Below, piece after piece: positions 16,062 to 23,993 of a stretch of 64,000 bases of DNA. The DNA is taken from assembly GCA_965198095.1 (NCBI GenBank), contig OZ240239.1, forward strand, positions 2,976,001-3,040,000. Reading direction: 5' to 3'. How positions within the stretch are numbered: position 1 is the stretch's first letter; every line of letters starts with the position of its first letter. Position numbers and translations under genes: made by a program. The notes below the pieces were generated by a model. The model saw only the letters and a program-made list of their open reading frames with translations, did no database searches and was not told the DNA's origin. The DNA comes from CBDFJH01 sp965198095 (lineage in GTDB: Bacteria; Latescibacterota; UBA2968; GCA-2709665).

Positions 16062-19000
16062 TTACTCGGCTGCCTCCATGAGAGCCCCTACCGTGACTGT
16101 GAACGCGGCAGACCCGCGGATTCCAACGAGCAGTTTGGCAAACGGATCGCGCACCCTCACGAGGCGTGGGCGAGGCGTGGCGCAGTCGAAGACGACATAG
16201 AGCCAGTAATCATTGCGGAGATTACAAGCCTTGGCCCATTCATTGTCACTCATTTCAATGCCGCCTGTACCGGCGCGTCCCTTCACTTCTATGGTGCGCC
16301 GCTCCCCTTCTGCGCGGACGGACAGAAGATCGAAGCCCGGCCAGTCGGTCAGCCCCGCGTGCCGCGCGAGCTCGGGCCGTGAGACGTCCTTCACCTCGGC
16401 GCCCAAGGCTTGCTCATATGCGGTGGCCACCTCCACCGCGATGGCTTCGACATCGGCATCGTATCGCTCGGTGTCTTCGCTATCCTGGGCGGGCACGACG
16501 AGCGCATGAACGAGAAACTCGACCTCGCCGGCCCGGATGAGGTCCGGTTCGGCCTGCAGTTCGGCCAGACGGCGAGTCCGCATTGCCGTCTGGCTCCGCT
16601 GGCGTTCCTTGACGTTGTTCAGCCTCGCGTTCGCCTGCCCGTCGCCGGCGCGAGCCATTTCGGTGAGGCGCGACCGGGCAGCGGCGAGTTCAGCAGCCTC
16701 GAAGTCGAATCCACGGGCGACGAAGTCCATGCGGGCGGACAGATCGTCAAGGCAGCGCTGGCGATGGCTTTGCACGAGCGACTCGATCATATCCTCCCGG
16801 GCAAACCGCGCGGCATCGGAAACGAGGCTCCGAGCCGCCGCTGCGATGGGCACGCGGCCCGGTGCGAAGCCGTTCGCTTCCCGCAGAAGGAGAAGACGTT
16901 CCACCGGCGACTCCACGACGGTGCCGTCGCTTGATTGGCGCAGCCCGACCAATTTCGAGTCGAGGAGCTTTGGGGCCGTATCGTGGCGCTTGCTTGCATC
17001 CGTCGGATCGTTTGACCCTGCGCTGACCTGGCTGCGCGCTTCTACCGATATTCTTGCAATGTGGAACAGATAGGGCTCGGTCGCTTCGGGGTCGATAAAC
17101 ACCGACCCGCGGAGACCGTCGTACCCGTAGCGACCCAGGATCGATGCCGAGATTGAGTCGAAGACCGGCTCGCCGGGATGCATCCAGACGACGTCTTCCC
17201 GGTTGGTGGGCTTGTAGACCGTGAGTCGGCCGCGCACTGTCTCAGGATACATCTCGAGTGCCGAGAACAGAGGATCGGCCGCGCGGGGTCGACCGGGTAC
17301 CAATGTGAAGGTTTTTTCCAGATCGCCTTCTACTTGCAGGTTGAGCAGAGGCCCGGCTCTCCCCACGAAGTGGCGTACGTATCCCGGCAGGAGCCTGAGA
17401 AAGGTCTCTTGCTCTGCCTCATCGTTGAGGTCGGCAAGTCTCCGGCGCACGTCGCCGCCTTCCCCGAAGAGCACGCGTTCTCTTTGTTCGAGCGCCTGCA
17501 CCTGTTCGGCCGTAAGATCGCCTTCCAGCCGCCGGACAGCGGTGCCGGCGTCTTGAGTGACCGCCTGCTCGAGATAGTTCCGCATGGATAATCCCGTAAA
17601 CAGCCGTCCAACCACGTCGAACACCTTGTCGGATCGGAGCTGACGCCGCATCGCCTCGAGCTTGTCGAGGAGGGTTCTCAGCACCCGCCCCTCACGTGTG
17701 CCGCCAGCCACGAGATTGACGATGACCACCGGATCGTGCTTTTGGCCGTAGCGATGAATGCGGCCCATCCGCTGTTCGAGCCGCGCGGGGTTCCACGGAA
17801 TGTCGTAATTCACCATCAGCCAGCAGAATTGGAGATTGATGCCCTCGCCGGCTGCGTCCGTCGCCACCAGGTAGCTGGCCCCGCCTTCGGTGGCCGGGCG
17901 GCGGAAGAACGCCACCTGTCTCTCGCGCTCCTGGTACGGCAGGCCGCCGTGGATCAGGGCGACCCGCCCGGTGAAGCCGAGACCTTCAAGCCGGCGCACG
18001 AGGAACACCGCGGTGTCCCGATGCTCGGTGAAGATGATGAACTTCTCGTCGATGTATTTCGGATCTCCGAGCACCTCGCGCAGCTTCTCGAATTTCGATT
18101 CCTCGCCCGCTTCGAGCCGTTCCCGCGCCTTTCGGAGGAGCCCCTCGACCATGAGACGCTCCGCCTCGAGCTCACTCAGGCTGAGGGCGATCGTGCCACC
18201 CAATGCCTCGCTCTCGAACGCCTCGTCGCGCTCGTGTGCATCCTCCGTCTCCGTGTCTTCATCAAACGTCCGCGTTTCGAAAGCATCGTCAAGATCGTCG
18301 AGGCGCCGCTGTCGGCCAGCAAGCTGTTCCTCGTTGAGACGTCCGTCCCGTATTGCGTCAATCAGAGCGCCGAGCTTCTCCTCACGGCGTTCGAAGGAAC
18401 GCATAAGAGCGTATGTGGAACTGGCGAGTCGCCGCTGGAACACACTCATCGCCAACCGGGCGGCGGAGCGGTTCAGGTGTCTGGCCCGGTTGTAGTAATA
18501 CCGAATGTATTCCGTGGTTTCATCGTAGAGTTCCTGCTCGCTCCCTTGACCTTGCGAAAGATCGTAGCTCAGGGTGTCGCAGTTCCTCTGCGGATACAGG
18601 GGAGAACCATTGAAATGGACCATCTCCTCCTTGGTCCGGCGGATGAAGTGTTTCGACCGGGATTCACGCGGAAACCCGTCGAAAGCATCGTAAGTCGAGA
18701 GCGTGTCCGGAAGCAGCAGGCGCCACAGTGCGTAGTACGGATAGTCCTTGCCCATGTGCGGAGTTGCCGTCAGAAGCAGCAGATGCTGGGCCGACCAGCG
18801 AAGCGGCCAGGAGTCGCTGTCGGATCCGGCGCCGGCAATTGCTTCGGCGAGTTTGTACCGATCCGTCCTCCGCACTCGGAAATCCGGCTGGCGATCGGCT
18901 GACAGCTTGTGAGCCTCGTCGAAGACAACCAGGTCGTAAGCAGCTGCTTCCGGATCTCCCAGATGCCCAAACATCCGTTTCCCCGCCAAAGTATCGATGC

Positions 19001-19658
19001 TGACGATGGCCAGATCGCTTTCAGGACCAACGAAGGGATTGCCGGATCGCGCGTCCGTGCCGTGGACGATGCCGAACAGCAGGCGAAACAGAGTGCGCAT
19101 CTCCCGCTCCCAGTTGCCCACGAGACCGGCTGGCGGCACGATCAGAACGCGACGGATGAGGCCGCGGGACAGCATCTCGCGCACGTACAGGCCGGTCATG
19201 ATCGTCTTTCCGGCGCCCGCGTCGTCGGCCAGCAAAAATCGCAGGGGGGCTTGCCGCAGCATCCTCTCGTACACCGCGATACGTTGATGGGGCAATGGAT
19301 CTATCGAAGAAGTTTCTGTGGCGAATGCGGGGTTGAAGAGATAACCGTAGGCCAGACGATGAGCCTCGGCAACGGCAGAGACCGCGTTCGGATCGGCAGC
19401 GAAGTCAAGGCTCGGCAGAGTGGTTAGTTCCTCGTCAGAAACGTCTTGCACACCTTCGAGTGCTTCGCTGGACCGCCGCTCGAGCTCGACGATGCGCCTC
19501 CACGCGAGGTTGTTTGGGCGAGACTGTCCGTTCTCCCAGCGATTGACCGAGGCATAAGAGACACCGATGAGCTCGGCGAACTGCGTTTGCGTCAGTCCCA
19601 TGACACCCCGGGCGCCCTTGATCCGCCGGGAATAATCTTCTGGAAGTACAGTTGACAT
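16062..19658 (-). CDS. SNF2-like helicase with N-terminal XRE HTH and C-terminal DUF3883-like domain (Hma-like core)
   Basis: A 1198-aa protein. Residues 11-65 are an XRE helix-turn-helix (GLTQTQFAELIGVSYASVNR). The helicase has motif I DDAGAGKT (145-152), DEAH (247-250), LLLTATPHMGKD, ATDAAGEGINLQF and RLEQRMGRIHRYGQ. A coiled acidic insert follows the first RecA lobe. The C-terminus has GFDLLSV and RTIEVKGR, a PD-(D/E)XK-like DUF3883 signature, so it may also cut or sense DNA ends. It is a DNA translocase of the kind encoded with DUF1156 methylase and DUF499 ATPase. The XRE domain suggests the protein may bind its own promoter or a recognition sequence. Confidence 0.9.
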   Translation of the reverse strand: MSTVLPEDYSRRIKGARGVMGLTQTQFAELIGVSYASVNRWENGQSRPNNLAWRRIVELERRSSEALEGVQDVSDEELTTLPSLDFAADPNAVSAVAEAHRLAYGYLFNPAFATETSSIDPLPHQRIAVYERMLRQAPLRFLLADDAGAGKTIMTGLYVREMLSRGLIRRVLIVPPAGLVGNWEREMRTLFRLLFGIVHGTDARSGNPFVGPESDLAIVSIDTLAGKRMFGHLGDPEAAAYDLVVFDEAHKLSADRQPDFRVRRTDRYKLAEAIAGAGSDSDSWPLRWSAQHLLLLTATPHMGKDYPYYALWRLLLPDTLSTYDAFDGFPRESRSKHFIRRTKEEMVHFNGSPLYPQRNCDTLSYDLSQGQGSEQELYDETTEYIRYYYNRARHLNRSAARLAMSVFQRRLASSTYALMRSFERREEKLGALIDAIRDGRLNEEQLAGRQRRLDDLDDAFETRTFDEDTETEDAHERDEAFESEALGGTIALSLSELEAERLMVEGLLRKARERLEAGEESKFEKLREVLGDPKYIDEKFIIFTEHRDTAVFLVRRLEGLGFTGRVALIHGGLPYQERERQVAFFRRPATEGGASYLVATDAAGEGINLQFCWLMVNYDIPWNPARLEQRMGRIHRYGQKHDPVVIVNLVAGGTREGRVLRTLLDKLEAMRRQLRSDKVFDVVGRLFTGLSMRNYLEQAVTQDAGTAVRRLEGDLTAEQVQALEQRERVLFGEGGDVRRRLADLNDEAEQETFLRLLPGYVRHFVGRAGPLLNLQVEGDLEKTFTLVPGRPRAADPLFSALEMYPETVRGRLTVYKPTNREDVVWMHPGEPVFDSISASILGRYGYDGLRGSVFIDPEATEPYLFHIARISVEARSQVSAGSNDPTDASKRHDTAPKLLDSKLVGLRQSSDGTVVESPVERLLLLREANGFAPGRVPIAAAARSLVSDAARFAREDMIESLVQSHRQRCLDDLSARMDFVARGFDFEAAELAAARSRLTEMARAGDGQANARLNNVKERQRSQTAMRTRRLAELQAEPDLIRAGEVEFLVHALVVPAQDSEDTERYDADVEAIAVEVATAYEQALGAEVKDVSRPELARHAGLTDWPGFDLLSVRAEGERRTIEVKGRAGTGGIEMSDNEWAKACNLRNDYWLYVVFDCATPRPRLVRVRDPFAKLLVGIRGSAAFTVTVGALMEAAE

Positions 19659-20037
19659 AACGGTTGATATACGACCCCTCTGTCTCTACTATATGGAACA
19701 CCCGAAATATAAACATAGATCGGGTGAACCACAAGGAGAATATCGCATATGCTATTAAAGGTGTTTTAAGTGGACGAAAAGGTCGAAATGAGGACCTGGG
19801 AAAAATCGCGAATGCGAACGGGACGAGTCAGGAGAGTCGATGTTGGGGTGTCAGAATCCGAGCGGGTCGCTAACAGGGGGACTCAAGAGACGGGACGGGA
19901 GAATCTGGACTTCATGTGTGAGACGATGCAACTGATTGAATACGCGCTGGATACGGGAGTATCTTGAGGGGATGGTCGATCCGTTTCGATCTCGCGTGAA
20001 CTCTCAGATGGTCAGAGACTCGCGGCTGGAATTTCGG
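19659..20037. other. gene-free stretch upstream of the helicase gene
   Basis: About 380 bases between the helicase start and the tRNA gene. The first 100 bases are AT-rich and should contain the minus-strand helicase promoter. Short open frames on the plus strand (for example 65 codons at 19770-19967) lack a convincing ribosome site and recognisable sequence, so I do not call genes. It marks the outer edge of the defence island. Confidence 0.5.
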
Positions 20038-20110
20038 TGCCCGTGGGGCGATTCGAACACCCGGCCAACAGATTAGGAATCCACTGCTCTATCCTCTGAG
20101 CCACAGGGGC
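20038..20110 (-). tRNA. tRNA-Arg (anticodon CCT)
   Basis: A 73-nt cloverleaf reads from 20110 down: 7-bp acceptor stem, D arm GCTC/GAGC with AGAGGATA loop, anticodon arm with loop TTCCTAA (anticodon CCT), five-base variable loop, and T arm closing TTCGAAT. CCA is not encoded. The acceptor stem has one C-C mismatch (pair 5-68) and the anticodon stem has three G-U pairs, so the gene may be functional but is somewhat degenerate. tRNA genes are common integration sites, and this one lies just outside the defence island; I found no att repeat. Confidence 0.85.
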
Positions 20111-20202
20111 GCTGGAAACACCGCATCGCCACCTCCCGATCATTGACACAGTGCGGAGATTGAAAGGCAACGACGCCGGAAATTCGAGAGCGCCAGTACA
20201 AA

Positions 20203-20412
20203 ACAGGGCCAGGTGCCGCGCCTCCGTTCCAGCATCCTTCCAACCCAAGCCTGATTCAAAAAGCGGATAAATTCCTGCATGACGAGTGGTCGGCGGAGGA
20301 CACCTACTTTTCACTCGACGAAGACCTCGCTGCCATGCGCGAAGCCAAGTTTCATGCTGAATGTATCTGGCGGAATTGCCCAAACACCCTCCTGGTAGGA
20401 CGCAAGAAGTGA
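20203..20412 (+). pseudogene. possible gene 3' fragment
   Basis: A plus-strand frame without a start reads, near its end, KADKFLHDEWSAEDTYFSL and DEDLAAMREAKFHAECIWR before a TGA at 20410-20412. Its amino-acid composition is protein-like, but I do not recognise a family, and no upstream part exists beyond the tRNA. The rest of 20111-20710 shows only short direct repeats of AGCCGAAG around 20513-20528 and nothing I can assign. Confidence 0.25.
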
Positions 20413-20710
20413 ACCTCCGTCTACGGCAATCCTCCTGGCGCCATGGGGCGTTGGCGCCCTCGCGGAGTGCTCCGGTCTCAACCTCGAACACCTCTACGGT
20501 GTGCTCTCAAGCCGAAGCAAGCCGAAGATAGATAATCCGATGGCCATTGTATCGGCCTTGGGGTTTCGGCTTAGGTTGAATTTAACCAAGCCAAACCACT
20601 TTTTTTCGATACCGGCCACATTGCGACGGAAATGTTCGCCAGCCTAATGGATAATGTTCTTTTTGAATTTCAAGGGAGAAATAGTCAAGGTAATCGTCGT
20701 AAAACACCGC

Positions 20711-23098
20711 CTACTCTTGAGCCCCCATTCGATATCCGACACCAGACGTCGTGAATATGTAGGTGGGGTTACTCGCGTCGTCTCCCAGCTTTCGGCGAAG
20801 GCTTTTTACGGCCGAGCGCAATGGCCTATTGTCATTGACGCTTTTGTTTCGCCAAATCCCTTGTAACAGATGTTCGTGCGTCAATATCCGGCCGGCGTAA
20901 ATCGATAGTTCCACCAGCAGCCGGTACTCGGTGACGGTCAGCGTGACCGGCCGTCCGCCAACAGTAACTCGTCGTCCGGCGTAGTCAATGGTCAATCCTC
21001 CCAGAACAAAGGGTTCCTCCGGCACCTTTTGAACAGGCACCGTCCCCTTGCGCAGCGCCGCCCGAATTCTGGCCACCAGTTCCGTCGGAGAGAAGGGCTT
21101 GACTACGTAGTCGGCGGCGCCCGCTTCGAACGCCCGGGCAATCGCTTCGTCGTGGCCGTAGGCGGAAAGAAAGATGACAGGTACGCCCGCCTCCTTGAAT
21201 ATGGACTGCATCACCTCGATTCCGTCGGTCCCCGGTAGTACCAGATCCAGCAAGACCAGATGGGGACGGTATTCCTCCAGAAGAAGGGGTACCTCGTCCG
21301 GGTCGCCTGTCACCACCGGGACGTAGCCGACTTTCGAGAGCGTTTCCTTGACATTTCGCAGCGTTTGCGGGTCGTCATCCACCACCAGGATTGGCGTCCG
21401 ACCGTGCCTGCTTTGCCGCATACGGTCAACGTCCGCAGCGGCCGGGACTTCGGTCACATACCCGGCCTCGTCGGCGATGGGAATGGTAAATGTGACCTCT
21501 GTTCCCCGGCCCACTCCCTCACTCTCGGCCCAAATCCGGCCGCCGTGAGCCTCCACGATCCCCTTGCAGATGGCCAATCCCAAGCCTGCTCCCGCATCGT
21601 CCCCGGGCCGTTCCTCGCCGTCGAAGCGGACAACATTCCGGAACAGGTGTGGCAGGCGTTCGGGAGGGACTCCCTGGCCCTTGTCGGCCACACAGAACGT
21701 CACATGGCCCCCCTCCTGTACGGCGGTCACCCGAATGGAGGTATTCTCGAGCGAGTGTTTGGCCGCGTTCGAGAGGAGATTCACCATGACCTGGACGATG
21801 CGCCCGCGATCCGCGTTTACGGCAGGGAGTTCGAGCGTTAACTCAATATCAATGTTGTTTCTGCCACCTCCGTCCACAAACGTGTTCCGGGCCCGGTCCA
21901 CCAGACCGGCAACGTGCGTCGGTTCGGGATTGACCTGCAGGGTTCCCGTCCTCATGCGGGCGACGTCCAACAGGTCGATAACCAGTCCGGTCATATCATC
22001 GGCGTTTTGGTCGATGATGCGGAAAAACTGGACCATCTCGGCCTTGTCCAAGGCAAGGGCGTGGCGTAGCACCATCGTGGTGGAGCCCTTGATGGCGGCC
22101 AACGGCACCCTCAATTCGTGGCTTACAATGGCCAGGAAATCGGTCCGCTGCCGCTCCAATTCGTCAAATTGCCTCATGTCCTGCAGCGTCACGACAAAGG
22201 ACTCCACGTCGCCGTCACCGGAGCGGATGGGTGTGGCGTTAATGAGGGCAGTCACTCTGCGGCCGTCGGGAACCTCGAAGACGACCTCCTCTGCCCGTAC
22301 AGTCTCGCCGAGGCTAAGGGCTTGGGCCATTGAGCGCTTTTCGAGCGATACCTCCCGGCCATCCGCTCGTCGAATCGTCAAGACTTCCAAGAGTTGCTCA
22401 GCGGAACCATCCGCGGCGCGGAGATCATCGAAAATCCTTGCCGCCTCCCGGTTGAATGAGATTACCTCTCCGGTCTTGGCCTCGAAGACCGCGACACCCA
22501 CCGGGGAGGTTTTGATTAGAGCTTCGAGGTCCGCCCTGGCCCGCTGTTCCTCCCGGTGGCGCCGGGCGTTGGTGATCACCAACGCCGCCTGGGCAGCGAA
22601 CATCGCCAGGACCTCTTCGTCGTCAACGGTAAACTCCCGGCCACCCTCCTTCTCAGCCAGAAAAAAGATCCCTACGCGCTCGCCCCGTTGACGTATCGGC
22701 GAGGCCATAAACGATAAGGACGGACTCACGGGCATCGGCGGACGGAACTCGGGAAGGCCCAGCGCCCTGGTGTGGCGGTGAAAGTCGCGCAGCCGCAGTG
22801 GCTCCTGAATCTTGCCGAGGTACTCGAAGAGCACATCTCCCTCGGGCAAGCTCCATAACTGCGTCGACTCTTCCAATGTCAACCCGGACGTGATGCACTC
22901 CCTTATCTGTCCCGTCTCTTCCCAGAGGATGATCATCCCGTACATTGCATCGGTCAGAGACCTGGCACTATCGACGACCCCTTGTAACACCGTTCCGAAT
23001 TCAAGGCTCTCATTGATGCGTAAAATCGCCTTGCTCATCCGGGACTGGCGATCCCGAAGCATCCGTATCTCTTCTTGAAGTCGCTCCGTCAGTTGCAT
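20711..23098 (-). CDS. hybrid histidine kinase-receiver-OmpR winged-helix fusion
   Basis: A 795-aa protein. Order: coiled start, GAF (about 15-180), PAS (190-310), HisKA with FLAIVSHELRVPLAAIKGS (H327), HATPase (NLLSNAAKHS, DKGQGVP, GLGLAICKGIVEAHGG), receiver domain with HLVLLDLVLPGTDG (D618) and VKPFSPTEL, then an OmpR-type winged helix (TEYRLLVELSIYAGRILTHE). Sensor, phosphoacceptor and DNA-binding output are in one chain, so it is a single-protein two-component system. No transmembrane segment is seen, so it is probably cytosolic. I chose ATG at 23098 (AGGA eight bases upstream). Targets unknown; it is transcribed away from the secreted-protein cluster. Confidence 0.88.
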   Translation of the reverse strand: MQLTERLQEEIRMLRDRQSRMSKAILRINESLEFGTVLQGVVDSARSLTDAMYGMIILWEETGQIRECITSGLTLEESTQLWSLPEGDVLFEYLGKIQEPLRLRDFHRHTRALGLPEFRPPMPVSPSLSFMASPIRQRGERVGIFFLAEKEGGREFTVDDEEVLAMFAAQAALVITNARRHREEQRARADLEALIKTSPVGVAVFEAKTGEVISFNREAARIFDDLRAADGSAEQLLEVLTIRRADGREVSLEKRSMAQALSLGETVRAEEVVFEVPDGRRVTALINATPIRSGDGDVESFVVTLQDMRQFDELERQRTDFLAIVSHELRVPLAAIKGSTTMVLRHALALDKAEMVQFFRIIDQNADDMTGLVIDLLDVARMRTGTLQVNPEPTHVAGLVDRARNTFVDGGGRNNIDIELTLELPAVNADRGRIVQVMVNLLSNAAKHSLENTSIRVTAVQEGGHVTFCVADKGQGVPPERLPHLFRNVVRFDGEERPGDDAGAGLGLAICKGIVEAHGGRIWAESEGVGRGTEVTFTIPIADEAGYVTEVPAAADVDRMRQSRHGRTPILVVDDDPQTLRNVKETLSKVGYVPVVTGDPDEVPLLLEEYRPHLVLLDLVLPGTDGIEVMQSIFKEAGVPVIFLSAYGHDEAIARAFEAGAADYVVKPFSPTELVARIRAALRKGTVPVQKVPEEPFVLGGLTIDYAGRRVTVGGRPVTLTVTEYRLLVELSIYAGRILTHEHLLQGIWRNKSVNDNRPLRSAVKSLRRKLGDDASNPTYIFTTSGVGYRMGAQE

Positions 23099-23293
23099 GC
23101 TCCTCTTCCTTTTCAGCGGTACCCATCCCGATATCTTGTCAACACGTGGCGCACAGACGCATTTGAACGAGATTATCACGCGATGTGGACAGAATTCCAC
23201 AGATTTTTCACGAAGATTTACGTTTATTAGGCCTTGGAGTATACATCACATCGGAATTCAGTGCAAGTGTCTACTGTCAACCTTAATTCGACA

Positions 23294-23745
23294 GTGCGCC
23301 GTGAAAAGGCGCGGATCTCCAGTGGGTGAGAGTCCCACCCGACAACTGTTGCTCCAGCCTGCCTGCGCCTGCCTGCGGCCCCCTCCCCGCGGCGGGTGCC
23401 CTGCCTGCGCCGGATGCTCGGCAGGCAGGTCGGCAGGCAGGTCGGCAGGCAGGTCGGCAGGCAGGTCGGTAGCAACCGGAGCGGTGACGTAGGCAACGAA
23501 ATCTCCGAAGCCTCCGGTGTAGAGGGTCGCAAGGCGACTCGGCGAGTATGCAGGCCGTAACGTGAGTGAACGCTGAGCAGGCCTACCAGTGACTTCGTGG
23601 TAGGCAGGCCTCGAAAAGGGCAATGCGGGAGCCGACCCGCCTGAATTTCGGAGAAGGCCGCCGTCGTTGGGGAAGGGAGCGACGCGACCACCCAACGGTC
23701 CCGCCGGGGTATTGGCGACGGCACGTATACAAGGAGGTCCGGTTC
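23294..23745 (+). ncRNA. group II intron 5' portion (ribozyme domains), maturase absent
   Basis: The stretch begins with GTGCG, the group II 5' splice-site consensus, and a GTGCGCC/GGCGC stem. It continues with GTGGGTGAGAGTCCCACC, GGTAGCAACCGGAGC, GAAATCTCCGAAGCCTCCG and GTAACGTGAGTGAACGCTGAG, all familiar from bacterial group II intron domain I. The later CGGGAGCCGACCCGCCTGAATTTCGG part also fits. No reverse-transcriptase/maturase frame and no domain V hairpin follow; unrelated sequence begins near 23745. A 12-bp tandem repeat is lodged in one stem loop. It is a truncated, inactive remnant. The 3' limit is approximate. Confidence 0.7.
23345..23466. repeat. dispersed CCTGCCTG/CAGGCAGG element with a 4x12-bp tandem array
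   Basis: CCTGCCTGCGCCTGCCTGCGG on the left is answered by four exact tandem copies of CGGCAGGCAGGT (23419-23466). The block sits between GTTGCTCC and GGTAGCAAC of the intron stem, so it was inserted into or expanded within the intron loop. It belongs to the same family as the two copies in the methylase gene and the hairpin at 52943-52977. Confidence 0.75.
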
Positions 23746-23904
23746 GAACTCATCAACCGCGCCAGCCACATCGTCCATCCACAAGGGCGTGCCACGATAC
23801 GTCTTCAGCGCAATAAACAGACCGAAACGCCCTATCGAAAAATCTGCGAAGCGCTACGAAATGCGGCCTGACTTTTGTCGAATCAAGGCTAAGAACCGAA
23901 CGCC

Positions 23905-23993
23905 ATCTCGTAGCGACCCGTCGTACGCCCGGTCGTCGTTTTCAGTGGAATGTCGGTGCCGTCGACCTCTTTATCGCAGAGGAGGATATCCCC
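23905..23993 (+). promoter_or_regulatory. shared leader cassette, copy 1
   Basis: The sequence from CATCTCGTAGCGACCCG through GGTCGTCGTTTTCAG and CCTCTTTATCGCAGAGGAGG to the GTG start is nearly repeated before the genes at 28589, 33776 and 41922. It contains the strong ribosome site AGAGGAGG eight bases before GTG. Conservation outside coding sequence suggests a common promoter or untranslated leader duplicated with the genes. Confidence 0.65.

Noticed and set aside
19770..19967. 65-codon plus-strand frame between helicase and tRNA
   Set aside because: Composition is mildly protein-like but there is no clear ribosome site or family; insufficient to call.
20012..20491. 159-codon minus-strand open frame
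   Set aside because: It runs through the tRNA-Arg gene and shows no protein features.
23789..23871. Possible integrase/transposase fragment (GVPRYVFSAIN)
   Set aside because: A short resemblance to DDE-integrase strands, but no catalytic residues or further conserved sequence in frame.
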